DNA of 64,000 nucleotides from the NCBI GenBank assembly GCA_037179385.1, contig CM074188.1:18059318-18123317 (forward strand). The letters run 5' to 3'. The notes under the pieces are model-generated. The model saw nothing but the letters and a program-made list of their open reading frames with translations, was not told the origin of the DNA and did no database searches. Below, in pieces: positions 34,509 through 47,195 of the stretch; position 1 is the first letter of the stretch; every line of letters begins with the position of its first letter. The position numbers and the translations under genes are program-made. Source of the DNA: Holothuria scabra. Lineage: Eukaryota; Echinodermata; Holothuroidea; Aspidochirotida; Holothuriidae.

Positions 34509-36600
34509 TAGCCATAATTTTGGAATGCAAATGCGTGCGATTGAACCGATTTAGTAGGTAACGTAGGCATATATTTTCCCTTTTGGGGCACGAGGAGAGG
34601 GTATTAAAAGTACACTGCCAGTTGTTTTTTAAACATAAAGTATTACTTCATGGTACATGACGAAAGAGGCAGTGTGTCGTCGAAATTTCCACTTAGGCAT
34701 CACTTCAACTTCAACTTTTAGAACCTTCACGTCAAGAAAAGGGATTCGATGGGTGAAGCAATCCACCTTTGAAGAAGTGGGTCTGTCATGGTTATCCCGG
34801 CGACAGTTTGGTTCGATGAAAAGCATCAAGGTACCAGGATACTTACACGCAAAAAGTACAAACAAGAGGCTGTTTTAAATCGAGAAAAAGAATGATAAAT
34901 GATATGTAATGACTTTCGCCTGGAGCTAACATGAATAAAGCTTACTGTTCAAAGAACACATTCAACACATGTACCGGGCCCCTTTAAGCTGTTAAATTCC
35001 TTTTTACACGAAGTTCTCTTTTGGTCCCCAGAAGTCGTCAGTTCAATATTACTTCTATTATATTCCATTCACAAGAGTCAACTTGTTGCAAACGAAATAT
35101 TTTTCCTTGTACTCAATTTATTAAGGAAAATAATGAAAAAATCATTAAGTGTTCTCTGTACTTAGCACAGTTTTTGTTGTACGAAAACTCGATTCCGGTA
35201 ACCTTGGCGACGAATGGTAAAGGGATCCTTGGTCGTCCCACCGTAACCGAGGACTAAGTTTAAATATACAATATACAGTTGCCGGTCGTCTCTCGAGGAT
35301 GTTGCAGATTGGCACGCCCTTTTTGGCTGAGCTGGAATTACATCCCCAGACCGGAAGCCTGAAAGTGTAAACCTGTAACACATTCATAGAACTTGTACTC
35401 AACAATTTTTCGTACCAGTTAAATTAAGAGGGGCCCCCAACTTTCCTTTCAGAACCTCACTTGGAAATACATACCCAAATTTTGTAGACGCCCTCTCTAT
35501 ACCTTTTATCAAACTGGAACAAGTCTGACGCCACTATCCCTTTTAGACCAGAATTGCCTTAAGCTTGAACCCTTAAAATTAATTTTCCCAGAATTTTACA
35601 ATTTTACTGCCTTCTTTCCTCTGCGTGAAAATATTCATACATAAAATTCAATAGTTCCCCAACGAGTTATCTCGCCTCGATCTTAAAATGATGCAGCCTC
35701 TTTCAGCTTTTCAAAGTTAAAAACATTCTTCTAAATTAAACAAACTTCCCTTTTCCTAAACTTTCTCATCGTAAAAGAAACATTCTCTGTTGAATTAAAC
35801 AAGGTTCGCTTACTTCTAAGATTCATTTTAATAGTCTAAATAACGACAAACATTCATACGATTCATTTACGTCCTAATTGTTTCAAGACATTAGTTTTCT
35901 CCACTTTCCCAACTTAATTTACTTTTGTTTAAAGACGGTTCAATATCGCACCACACATTTCAGCTAACTCCATTTCACACAATTCAACATCATTAAATAA
36001 ACATCGTCTCCCCTCAAACTTTTACTTAGTAAAAAAAACAGAAATTTTCTTACCATTAATATGGCCTCTACGAAACGAAGTACAGAGGCAGCGGGCTCTA
36101 CTCTCCCGGCTCCATGCAGATGTTGTCGAATTCTCCTTCCTACAGGCTTAGATAACCTAACCCTATCTCGCCATAAAATAGTGGGCTAAGTTGTACGCCG
36201 AAGGCAGAAAACGTCACAATCACTGCGGAGACCTTTTAGGGCCAGACTTACCTTTCTCGCTGTCCAGATCTGTACTGTTCTAGTTTTCTAACCGAAAGCC
36301 TCACCCAATCTATGAAAAAGATGCGGCGCATGCAAGTTAACCTATGCACACGCATTGTTAGACAAATTAGCGGTATTTGCTCTATGCGGCTGTACACGGC
36401 TGCTGCAAACTATGTAACCTGTGACCGATTAGGCTTTCTCAGGTCAACTTTTGACAGGGTTCACACCCTTCAAGTTCAGTGACCTCAAAGACGGATAAAA
36501 GGAAATTTGTTTTGGGGCCAACTCAACTTGAGACCAAGACGTCTCAAATAGTATTAGGGGGATGTCGTGCAAAAATATTTTTTGGGGGGCAGGGGCATGA
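34509..36600. other. Centre of the foldback element, no gene recognised
   Basis: Several short frames exist, none recognisable. A 42-codon plus frame at about 36061-36189 starts MASTKRSTEAAG and has CRCC; it is too short to judge. Confidence 0.4.
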
Positions 36601-36790
36601 CAAATGGTGACTGACTGCCCGGAAGACTATCTAAGCGGAGCGCCACCATCATTTGACGCGGAGCGTACATAAAATTTTGAAAAATCGCGACCTCTCAGAT
36701 AGCCGGAAATTGCATTTGCCAGGCTTGTAAGTAGAATCTAAGCCTCGTTATTTTGAGCTTTCCTTTGTAATAAAATCTTCATTTCAATAA
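36601..36790 (+). repeat. Fragment of the hAT-like family seen at 59232-61691
   Basis: The text GGAGCGCCACCATCATTTG, GCGGAGCGTACA, CTCTCAGATAGCCGGAAATT and TTATTTTGAGCTTTCCTTTG matches 60388-60525 in the same order. No ends are visible. Confidence 0.6.
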
Positions 36791-36940
36791 AAAAGAAAAT
36801 CACATTGCAAAATGATCAGAAACTTACCAGATAAAATGTACTGGCTCGTTAAGCCGATGTAACATTTTATCATTTTCCTTGTCGCAAAGTAAAATCTCCA
36901 CTAAAAAGAATAGACCGGAAACAAATTTTTGTTTAATATG

Positions 36941-37434
36941 TTAAAGACGAACATATTCTATTCACTCTGGTGTAAGTTTTCATTCATAAATTCTCATGTT
37001 CGGTTCTCGAGATATTAGCACTTAAGTTGACACATTTTCTACAAAAGGTAAACTTGAACCAAGCAGGTGTTATGTCATGTATTCATATTGATGGCCAATG
37101 TCTTGTTTTGTTTTTTATTTATTTATTTTTGATCCTTTTGTTTGATCTTGAATTGATTAGTGATGCTATCTTGCCCTTAAGGCAAATTAAGTTTTTAAAC
37201 TTCCATTGCTCGGAATGCACTTATGGTTACAACATATCACAGTTAAATTGTATAAATATGGTGTTAAATTTTAGAGAAAAACAACTAAACATTTCCATCA
37301 ATGTGAATACATGACATTACGTCTATTTGTTGCAAGTTCACTTTTTGTAGAAAATATGTCAACTTCAATTCTAATATCATGGGAAATGCGTAAAAATTCC
37401 CTCAGTAAGCTATGCGTAGAATATGTTCCTTTTC
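36941..37434. repeat. MITE-like palindromic repeat related to family E
   Basis: It begins TTAAAGACGAACATATTCTA, and the opposite end inverted reads GGAACATATTCTACGCATAG. The arms of over 100 bp carry CATTTTCTACAAAAGGTAAAC and its inverse. The text resembles the ends of family E at 16000-16531. Confidence 0.6.
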
Positions 37435-37931
37435 AAAATATCAAACATAAATTTGTTCTGGACTTTTTGTTTCAAGGAGCTGCACACAGTTGGAAATAAT
37501 TGAAATCATAACTTTTCGAATCATATTAACTCATATGATCAGTGGTCGAATGAGCCTGTAAACCTGAACCGGCCACACAGAAGCATTGGTATAGCACTAC
37601 CAGAACCAAGAACAGTACTGATTCAGTACTGCTATTGGTGCTGGTAGCGCTATCAACGCTTCTGGGCGGTCGTTACTGGGCTAAAATTTTGATAAAATTA
37701 CGAACTTTATCCTTGACAATTATACGTATTAGTTTATACTTTATAAGTAATATATATGTGACATTTGTATTAAAGAGAAGGCTGGAATACTTTGCCCAGA
37801 TCAAGAAAAAGGCTACTTTTTTATTCATGTCATATCGACTAACGTTATTTTTGGAAAATTGAAGACCATGCTTTGGAAATGTTTGGGGGCACTTGCCCCC
37901 CCCCCCGTGCCCCTATGGCGAGCCGCTAATG

Positions 37932-39312
37932 TCCATGTCCATGGTGAGAGTTGCAGAACATTTATGAGATGTGTTCACTTGCCGGGTTACGTGGACCGAC
38001 GCGGGAGGGTGTTCCCCGGTGTATATATCCCAAAGGTTGCCCGAAATATGAATCAAAAGCAATCCTGAGTGTCCTATATCTTAAAGATACTTTCCCAATA
38101 TTCACCAGTACGCTGAAATTGGCGGGGATGGTTCGGGCAGCTTGTGAGGCAAAGATTTTCACTTTTCAAGTGAGTCACATGCAGTTGTGCGCAAAGCACT
38201 ATTCTCTGCACATTGTGCACAGTCAAGCTACGTACTCGTTATCAGGACAGTATCAACTTGGAGCCTTTCTCTCTTTGTTAATATACAAATTTAAAACAAA
38301 TACTTAGTTCCTATATAGTCAATGGCCCAACTTGTGTTATCCTTGAAATGTGTGATATTTTAGACTCACCTTCCCCCATAAAGGTGTTACTGACCTACTG
38401 AGAGTAACCGAAATTACTTGAAAAGGTGCGATGTACCTTCGTAACTTAGATAGATATGGGCTTGTTCTGCAATCCTTTGTGTCACACTGAAGGAAAGTCC
38501 AAAACCTGATCAAACTACTTTCAAAACTTCAATTTATTTTCTTCGCTACGGAGGAAGGCATTCGGTAAGTCTTTAAATGACGTATAATTTTAAAAGCAGT
38601 TAATCTTAAAATGAGTCTCAATATTTTTTTTGTCAAATAATATCTGTTTCCTATAAAGGTTAGGAAAAATAGCTGAAAATCAAATTTGCCCATCTCTAAA
38701 TACTGCTTATATTACTGCCGAAAATGACGGTAGTGTTTAAAACTCACTCTAAATCTGTCGGTACATGTGGCAATGAGTGAGTGTTCTAAGTTACAAACCT
38801 GTTCTGATAAAATTATATTTCGAAAATAGAACTTGAAGTCAAAGGTTGTTGCTTAACAAAGTGATGTAATATTTTAAAAATGTTGGAGCAAATTTAAATA
38901 CTGTAAATTTTGCTACCACTAACTTTTCCACCCGCTCTCACTATTTTAGTTAATTCCTCTTACCTTTCGTCAGTATTGACAAGTGTTGTTTAAAGTTTGA
39001 AAAAATGAACTGAGAAAATAATGACGTTCCATTACATCAAACGGAGAAATAAGGACATAGGCTACGTACTTTCTAATCGGATTGTGTGGAATGTTTATAG
39101 AGCGTAAGAACACTAAAAAATTGATTCAAAAATACTAACAGGACATCGTTATTTTATATTTTCAGGTGCATGTATCATCCTGATATTCGGTTATCCAACC
39201 CGCAATGTACATAATTTGTCAAAATTTTGAAAGAAGTTTTAAAACTTTAGAAAATGTAGTTACATTGCCAAATTTAATAATAGCTTTTGCAGCCCCGTAT
39301 ATTGTGAGTTTG
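37932..39312. other. Non-coding stretch
   Basis: No gene recognised. The plus frame at 37951-38307 has no familiar features. Confidence 0.5.
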
Positions 39313-39511
39313 ACTTGCAAATTGATTTGTTTCGGAAACTGTCAAAAAACCCAGTTTACATGGATGCGCTAACCGGGATGTTCGTATGTTGGTATAGATT
39401 TCCCGAACTGTACGATTTTAACTGATTTGTGTCGGAAACAGTGTCAAAACCTCAATTAACATGGATGTGATAATCGCAATGTTCAGATAGTGGTATAGAG
39501 TTCCCGAACTT
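39313..39511. repeat. Two-copy direct repeat, about 100 bp period
   Basis: A block ATTGATTTGTTTCGGAAACT...ACATGGATG...TTCCCGAACT is followed by ACTGATTTGTGTCGGAAACA...ACATGGATG...TTCCCGAACT. Confidence 0.7.
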
Positions 39512-39812
39512 AGGGTAATGGGAGGCTGCCCTCTTTTGGAGATCATTTTATTATCATCATTTTAGCCTTAACGTTTACACCCTATGAAATTTTTAATGTA
39601 ATTTTACATATACAGAAGAAATAGTAAAAGTATAAAAATGACGGAAAGTGCTTGAATTTAATCGATTGAATTTTTTCATATTCTACTGTAGGTCTTTTAC
39701 TTTTACCTCTATGGAGATGAGACTTAGAAAGTTGTCTATAATCAATCACTGTCAAGATGAACATTGTTACATAACAGAAAAGATTTATATACTTGTGTGT
39801 ATGGTTATGATT

Positions 39813-40030
39813 CACTGTAAACACTAATTAGTCAAACAGTGCCTGAATCGACCAATCACGTAAATCAACAATGTTGGCTTACATCTAACTAGTATTTGAC
39901 CCAGTTAAATTTAGCCTCCTTGACTAAGTTTTGACTGATATTCTTTAGTCCATTACTACGAAATTAGTTAGATATCGTCACACGATTAGCCAATTCAGGC
40001 ACCGCTTGACTAATTTGTGTTTATACAGTG
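39813..40030. mobile_element. Short inverted-repeat element, 218 bp
   Basis: The left end CACTGTAAACACTAATTAGT and the inverted right end CACTGTATAAACACAAATTA open inverted arms of about 50 bp (GTCAA, GTGCCTGAAT). No target duplication could be fixed. Confidence 0.65.
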
Positions 40031-40529
40031 TTTGCGCCTTCAGTTATATCCTGTTTTTATGGAAGACAAATTCTTCACATTTAGTTCTCCAACAACACCT
40101 GACAGAAATTTCGTTGTACCAATTTTTGACCTTCTTGTTCAAAAAACCCGACAATACTGAGTGGTAGGCCTAGTGGTTGTATATGCCTTGAAAATCGTCA
40201 AATCTGCAAATGAAGGGAAAATTCTGTGGTTTGACATGGTGTATTGAGGAATCAATGCCACTGTCTTCAAAGACAGGCTACTTTGCCAACTTTTATAACT
40301 TTGTCAGGAAAAGATTTTGGGGGTTCAAATTTACCTTATCAATTCATACCAAATTGAACTGAAATCAGTTTTTTCCGGGTAGTGACAGTTTCACAAATAC
40401 TGTATGAAAGACATCAAAGTGAAAAACATTTATCCCAAAATGGGTGCAATGGGACTTTTATTGTTTAAACTGTTTCCTTCTTCTTCAAAATTGCAATGAC
40501 ATTCAAATGAACCAAATCAGTTTCAAATC

Positions 40530-40798
40530 TTAAAGGGCAAAAACAGTCACTCCAACTTGAGGTAGTATAGTAGAGTTTCCTGTTTTATGATTGGCTGCTG
40601 AGAGTCATTTGACAAAAATTTTTCTCTTCAAATGTGAAATGCACTAGAAGTAACCGCTTGTACTAAACTGAATGTGCAATATTGTGAAAATGAAGTTACA
40701 AAAATATGATGAAACATACTTTTTAGACAAATTAGAGAAAAATTGTGATACTTGCTGTTGCTTCCAAATAAGTTTTGGGGAATACCCTTGACCTTTAA
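40530..40798 (+). mobile_element. MITE family B, 269 bp
   Basis: It starts TTAAAGGGCAAAAACAGTCA and ends CCCTTGACCTTTAA. The interior carries GATTGGCTGCTGAGAGTCAT. Confidence 0.75.
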
Positions 40799-41318
40799 CT
40801 GTACAAATACATTTAACATAAAACATTCTTTTTGGTTAAAACTTATTGATTCAGTTATATTTTAGGTTTAAGTAATGGGATCTGTATACATTACAAAGGT
40901 CAAAATATTCACCTAATCACAACTGCCGAAGTGTCAAAATGTATTGTAAGTCGATATTGCATTGTTCTTGTTTTTTTAGAAAACAATGTTCATAATGTTA
41001 ATCTATTTTGAGATGTAAGACATTAATTGCTGAAGAGTGTCTTCTTCACACACACTGTCTTTTGTAACTCTACTCTGTAAGTATGTACCAAATTAGGGTT
41101 CACATTATGGTGGATTGTTTTCGTTTGGAAGGTTAGGCCCGGGAACATTGTCCCCTCCACTGTTTTGAAGGAGAGACTACCATTACCACATTTACCCTTA
41201 CCTTCGTAACGAATAATGGATGCATTTAAATGGGAGTCTATCAAAAATCTTTTCCAAATTGCTAAATTTAACATTGCGCTTGACGCCCTTTCACTTCCTT
41301 TCTTCTACATTGTTGTTT

Positions 41319-41565
41319 TTAAAGGTCAAGAGCAGTCACCCCAAACTTATTTTGAAGCAACAGCCAAATCTTACAATTTTCTTCTTATTTCTCTTCAAAG
41401 TATCTTTCATCATATCGTATGAATTAGCTATTGCATATTCAAGGTGAACCAAGCAGTTACTTCTAGTAATTTTAACATTAGAGGAGGAAAATGTTGTCAC
41501 ATGACTCTCAACAGCCAATCATGAAACAGGACAATGTACTACACTACTGTAACTTGGGGTGACTT
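41319..41565 (-). mobile_element. MITE family B, truncated at its right end
   Basis: It starts TTAAAGGTCAAGAGCAGTCA and carries CTCAACAGCCAATCATGAAA. After CTTGGGGTGACTTC the terminal CTTTAA is lost. Confidence 0.75.
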
Positions 41566-43195
41566 CAATATCGTCTCAAACGCTCTTAGATTTTTCAAAG
41601 GTAGTACCTTACGGAGTTTTCCACCAGTTCAAAAATTTTGGTCTTTTTTTTTCAATTGCAACTCTTTATAACCAAAGCCTCAGGCCTCAGTGGTACAGGC
41701 ACGATAGGAATGAAGTGAACTCCCACGATAATGTGACAAGAGCGATCAAAATTTGAAACATTTGCATCATTTTGCCATTGTCTCTTTGAATCCTCTCCGA
41801 TTAAGGGAACGGAGTTTAAGACCAGATACTCCCACCATTTTTCAGTTCTTTCAAAACGTCATTTCTTTAAATCGACTAACGTGTTCAGTGTACAATGCTC
41901 TAAAATGCTCGGTCCCGTGTTCGTGCAGTTCGCTCTGACGGCGTTAAGATTATAATCCAGCCTGTCGACATTTTAAGCAAGATGTCTTACTAAAGTACTA
42001 GTCTAATATATATTTTAACTGAAGGCTATGTAGAATCGGGGAGTTGCTAGAGAACTCCCTGGTAGAATGTAAACTGTCTTCATTAATTTCAGGGTCGCCT
42101 ATATACAGGTCGCTGGGATCTTTTCCAACTTTAAGAATATTTGATCATAAAACCAGGAGAATGTCTTACTGGTGGAACATTTTTCTATTCTGAATCTAAA
42201 ATTTTACATCCAAGAGTTGGTTTGAACGCAACTATCTGGCAAAGGAAGAAGTACATAACCATGGTAACTCCATAGTGTAGCATCACATCTCAAGTCATCA
42301 AAACTGAAAATGTGTCTGAACATTTTAATGTCTGCTTTCATCGAAAGCTCCGTGCTTCATGTTGGATTGCTAAATAACTTAATGACAGAACAGTAATATA
42401 CATTGACCTAAATGCTATAACGGACAAGTTGGGAAGTGCTACTTTCGGCTGGGTCAAATATGTAACAAATCGTAAGTTGTTTACGCATGCGCACATACAA
42501 GGGTGTCGATTCTGGGGATAGGGGAAAATCGCCCAACCAATGAAACTATTGGGGGAACAATTTTTTGCCTCCCCTTCCCTAATACTAGTTCCAGTAGGTT
42601 AAAAAACAGGCAGAATGAACAAAATATTCATAACATTGTGGTGTATACGGATAAATTTAAGGCTTCAAGAAAACTTCAATAATTTGGGCTCATTTTAAAG
42701 CAATAATACTGTATTTAAAGTTGGAATTCCAAAGACTCTTATTGAGCTGTGATAGAGTCATCGTCGAGAAAGTTGATGGATGATCAGTAGCAGCTATTCT
42801 GACTCCAATGTACGAGAGCGTCACTAATAAAAACGTAAACGCTCTGAATTTCATTTTAATCTCCCTTTTATTTAAAGTTTCGATCTTCTTCAGTTACCGA
42901 CTACAATACAGAATTATATGCAATTTTACACACCAGAAAGTGCAGCCACTCTACTGCAATACTTTACAATACTGCATTCAATGCGCCAACTATATTTTGG
43001 GTATATGCATGCCAATGTTGTTTGTGTGTGTTTGTTTGTTAGTGTGTATAGGGGGTGTGTGTTCGCGTTCGTGTGGGTGAAAAAGTTTTTTTGACAGTGG
43101 TGGTACCAAGATTTCAAAGTGAGGGGCAAGAGAAACCACGTAAAATTGGGAGGGTCGAACAATGTATGAGAGAACTGTTCCCGCTGACTCTACCA
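41566..43195. other. Non-coding stretch
   Basis: No gene recognised. A short GTGTGT-rich tract lies at 43020-43075. Confidence 0.5.
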
Positions 43196-43430
43196 GACCG
43201 ACTGCATGGTCAAGCAGTTAGAGCATTCGACTTGCAGTCGGGAGGTTGGGAGTTCCTGGCCGGGTCATACCGAAGACTTTAAAAGCGGAACCTGCTGCCG
43301 TTTTGCTTGGTGCTCAGCATAAGCAATGGAGTTAAGGAAAACAAGTCAGTGAGCCACAACTGGAAAAGGGGCCTTGGTCTTGACTTGAACCAATTGGTTG
43401 GAAACTGGACTGTTAAACTCTTTCTAAGTA
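43196..43430 (+). repeat. tRNA-derived SINE, copy 2
   Basis: The head GGTCAAGCAGTTAGAGCATT, CGACTTGCAGTCGGGAGG has a paired anticodon arm with a TGCA loop. The body shares CATAAGCAATGGAGT and GTGAGCCACAACTGG with the other copies. The copy lacks a full acceptor stem. Confidence 0.75.
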
Positions 43431-44521
43431 ACCAATTACATGAAAAGTACATTTTTGTAGAGACGTATATCTGCATGCGACAAGACTAGAGAAACTCCCC
43501 TCGCCTTCCCAACTCTGCGTGAGGTTTCTGCTGTCTGGAAGTTATATCCCCAACTTATTGCATCATGGAGCGACTCCGTGCTAGTAGTTCCATGATTGCA
43601 TGTAGGCTAGTAACAAGTTATTACAAAAGGTCGAAACTGAAAAGAAACTGATCATGTAGGCTGTAAACGTTTACAATTTGGTGACAGCAAAATGTCATCA
43701 TCTTTCCAACATCTACGGAGGTTTGAAGTCATACCAGCAAGTCATTGGTAAACAATGGTCCCTGAATTCAATTGTAAATTTGTCCCGTACCTTTAACCTC
43801 CTCAAAAACAGACCGCCAAATTGAGTGTTACACAGGGTTAGGCTGATGGAATTTATAAACCCACATTCCTATAGCAAATCCCTCTACAACTCGTTTCAAC
43901 GCTTTAATGGAATTTGCCCATTTAATGAAAGACCATTTATTAACCTGAGAAGCGCCCTTATGCCCCCCCCCCCCCCCCAATTAGGCTGTCGCTCTCAGAG
44001 TTTTTTTGTAGCGATGATGTCTTCTACAGAACAACTTCGCCTGCTCAAATGTACCTTTTCATTAACTTTGAAGAAAGTTATAGATTTCTTTGAGGGGTAA
44101 ATTCCACCAGGGAAATGCAAGTACTTACCTTCAGTTGACTGGTCTGTTTAAATTTTATCATCAGTTCAAATTTCAACTTATCTAGACTTTTTTATGTTCA
44201 ATTCAATTTTATACAAAATGCGCCCAGGTGAAAAAAGTATCTAAAAATTAAGACCTCAATACATGTGAAGGACACTTGAAAATAATACTGTTCATGCATC
44301 AAATCTAGTGACATTAAAAGACAATCAAAGATACTCATTGAAGAGGAAAAAATGAACATGTATAAATTTTGGAAGTGATACCTGATAGAACTTGAAAAGA
44401 ATGATTTTAAACTCTTTGAAAAAGTTTGAAGGGGCACTTCGTTTTTACATGGTGGAAAAATAATTATTACATTGTTGTGTAAGTACAAGACGGTTTCGCC
44501 CACCAGTCGTCGAGTGTTACC
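43431..44521. other. Non-coding stretch
   Basis: No gene recognised. A C-run of about 15 lies at 43963-43978. Confidence 0.5.
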
Positions 44522-44782
44522 TTAAAGGGCAGGAGCAGTCATCCCAAATTGGAGAAGTGTAGTAGACTGTTCAGTTTCATGATTGGCTGTTGGGAGTCAT
44601 GTGACAATGTTTTTTCTCTTCAAATGTAAAATTTACCAGTAATAACTGCTTGGTTTACCTTGAATAGGCAATAGTAAAGTTATAAAGTGTTATCAAAGAT
44701 ACTGTGAAGAGAAATAAGATGAAAATTGAGTTATTAAGCTTTTTCTTCAAAGTAAGTTTTGGGGGACTACTCTTTCCCTTAA
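44522..44782 (+). mobile_element. MITE family B, 261 bp
   Basis: It starts TTAAAGGGCAGGAGCAGTCA and ends ACTACTCTTTCCCTTAA. The family interior is well preserved. Confidence 0.8.
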
Positions 44783-45032
44783 AGGTTACATCCATACCTC
44801 CTAGTTATTTCATATCTTTTAAAATTGAAAGGATATATTCAACGGAACTGTATAATATGAATGATTATTGGAATATCCTTTCCCAACAAATTGAATTGAT
44901 ACTTTTAACTACGCAAGCTCGTGATAACTGAATGATTGGAGTGTATAGTGTATTAAGCTACTTGCTCTTTGATGTTCGTTATTTTGGTTATTTAGCTCAA
45001 AAATAATTTGTATATATGTATGTTTCTTACCT

Positions 45033-45278
45033 CGACGACCAACTGCATGGTCAATGGGTTAGAACATCAGATTTGCAGTTGGGAGGTCTGAATATCGAGT
45101 CCCGGTCAGATCATATCGAAGACTCTAAAAAGGGAACCTACTGCCATTGTGCTTAGTGCTCATCATAGTTAGAAATGGACTTGAGAAAACAAGCCAGTGA
45201 GCCACAACTGGAAAAAGGGCGGTGGTCTCGACTTGAACCAATTGGTTGGAAACTGGTCCGTAAAACTCTACCCTAACC
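45033..45278 (+). repeat. tRNA-derived SINE, copy 3
   Basis: The head is GGTCAATGGGTTAGAACATC, then TTTGCAGTTGGGAGGTC, then CGAGTCCCGGTC near the B box. The body is GCCAGTGAGCCACAACTGG and ends GGTCCGTAAAACTCTACC. Confidence 0.75.
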
Positions 45279-45593
45279 TAAATGTGACAATTAGGGGAAA
45301 TGATATAAAATATAGTTAACACAAACAAATATAAGCGTCACCAGAAAGTTTCAATAGAGGGCGTAAGCGTTGATTAAGTGCAATTCTGTGTAATTAAAAA
45401 AACTAAATTTGAAACATTTTTTGTTTCCGTCACTGAAATAGAGCAAAAAGACCACAGCTGGATGACATTTAATTTACTCGATACTCAAATTGAAAGGCAT
45501 GAGAATAAATGGTGTTAAGTGACAAGATACGAGAATGAAGGGTTGAAGTGCTACCATACTCATAGAAATCGGTGCCAACTACCTTGAATGACT

Positions 45594-46119
45594 TTAGAGA
45601 GGAAGTTTAAGCAAAAATTTACTTTTCATATTTGAAAGAGGAACAAAATTTACACATCGTGGTGAAAGTTCCATTCAAATCGGACATATATTTGTTGAGA
45701 TATCAGTAAATGAAGTCAGTAGATTTGTGTTCAAAAGTGAGTTTGAAGGTAGCAGAGCTTCTATCACTTCCTCACATTGACAAGGAATGCTTTGTTTCCC
45801 TTTGTTTATCAGACTGCTGTGTTGACCTTGAAGTTAATAGGAGTATGACCTCCCTGTGGGGGATGCAAAGTTTGTAAAATTCTCATGCTACTTATGCAAT
45901 CACATTTTAATAAATGTGGTACTGTTGAGGAGGAAATCCAGTATAAAGTTTACAGAAAAACAAAAGACTGCCCATTAATGCGGGGATATGATGTCATATG
46001 TGCTTGCTTCAAGTTCACTTTTTGTTGAAAGTGTGAAAACATGATATCTTGAGAACCACACATCGGATTTCAATGCAAATTTCACCAAAATGCTTAGAAT
46101 AAGCACCTCTCTAACATAC
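45594..46119 (+). mobile_element. MITE-like repeat family E, copy 2
   Basis: It reads as the inverse of 16000-16531 along its length, from GAGGAAGTTTAAGCAAAAAT to CCAAAATGCTTAGAATAAGC. Confidence 0.7.
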
Positions 46120-46372
46120 CGAACTGCCGAATAATGTTGCGACCTTAAGCCCTTCTTTTAAAGATGTTAATTAAGTGTTGTATTCGGTAAGTCATGCTCA
46201 AACTCGTTATAATGCGACATAGTAAAAAGTGAGGGTTTGCAAATCATCATTATGTATCATAAATGTGTATCACATATCTTTCTCCTTTATTTTTACATTC
46301 GGTATTAATTTTATAACCACAGATGTGACTGAAATAAGTTACACGTTGAATCCATCGTTACTAATTTTGCAG

Positions 46373-46561
46373 CTCCTTTTCTCATGGCTCGCCTGGACAA
46401 ATGGCTTAACTTCTCGGCTTGCGTCATTCATCAGTTTTTTGTGAGTGGAACCCTCAAAGCAAATGGCGTTCTTCTAGAGAGCATCGCCAAGTACTTTAGC
46501 ACGAGCTACACCATAGTAGCTTGGTGTTTCGGCCTGCAGAGTGGCTTGATCTATTTGGTAT
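46373..46561 (+). CDS. Monocarboxylate-transporter-like protein, first exon seen
   Basis: This exon encodes membrane helix 1 and the start of helix 2 of an SLC16-type carrier. DKWLNFSACVIHQFFVSGTL corresponds to the family's DGGWGW-VV...FGTLKSFGV region, and KYFSTSYTIVAWCFGLQSGL to the next helix. It follows an acceptor ending TTTTGCAG and stops before GTAAGT at 46562, leaving one base of a codon that joins the next exon in frame. A donor at 46558 would break the frame. The ATG at 46384 could be the true start. Otherwise a small upstream exon with the N-terminus was not found. The usual DGG motif is reduced to DKW. Confidence 0.7.
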
Positions 46562-47195
46562 GTAAGTATCCTCTCAGATAAATCAAGCATGAGGAGTGAA
46601 AAACGCACCGGGTCTTTTCAAAATTCCCCAAAGCAATTACATCAGTATGTAGGTCTAATACTTCATTCAAATTTTTTAGGTAAGATGCACTATTTACTTA
46701 AGTTTCCGTAATCAGTGGTAGGCTATATTTAGGAAAGAATTTTAATGATGACAGAATCAATGATTACAACCATGGTAAACGGTCTCGCCATCTGTAATTA
46801 CGTAAATGTACAATAGCCATGACTACAAGTTAAACCCCGCTATACAGGCTAGAAATTCAGATGGGAATGAAATCTACACATAAATCATCTTTCTACTGCC
46901 CATGAAATATTGTTTTTAACACCTTATTATATGACTGATTAAACCTTGTAGTGTTGTTTCGATAGAACAGTCTTTAAAACGTGCAGTTTTTTTATATGTA
47001 TGCGTAAAGCATGATGGTAGTTGCGTATGCCCGACGCTTACGTAGTAATTATGTGTACGTGACAGATGGACTATCTTATATTAACCAGAAGGATAAACGT
47101 AGGCCTAATTCCAAGATGAAAGCATTTACATTAAGTAAAGCACGAGTTTCATTTTATTCATTTTGATATATTTCTTGATAACATGTTAAGGAATC

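Larger units (their letters stand above)
34054..37931. mobile_element. Foldback-like element, 3.9 kb, with about 440 bp inverted arms
   Basis: The left arm (34054-34508) and right arm (37499-37931) are inverted copies. They begin CATTA(T/G)CGGCTCGCCATAG, pass through a C/G-run, CTAACGTTATT, AAGGCTAC and TTGTCAAGGATA, and end near AAAAGTTATGATTTCAAT. Each arm contains its own palindrome of about 100 bp. No clear target duplication was found, and no frame in the 3 kb centre resembles a transposase. It could be a foldback transposon or an inverted duplication of a smaller repeat. Confidence 0.65.

Noticed and set aside
34629..34865. Minus-strand frame in the foldback centre that might be an exon
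   Set aside because: No clear acceptor or known motif; an overlapping plus-strand frame of equal length exists.
37951..38307. 118-codon plus-strand frame
   Set aside because: No familiar motif, no splice context, and overlapping frames of similar quality.
43196..43275. Possible tRNA-Ala or tRNA-Cys gene
   Set aside because: The anticodon arm pairs, but the acceptor stem does not, and the SINE body follows.
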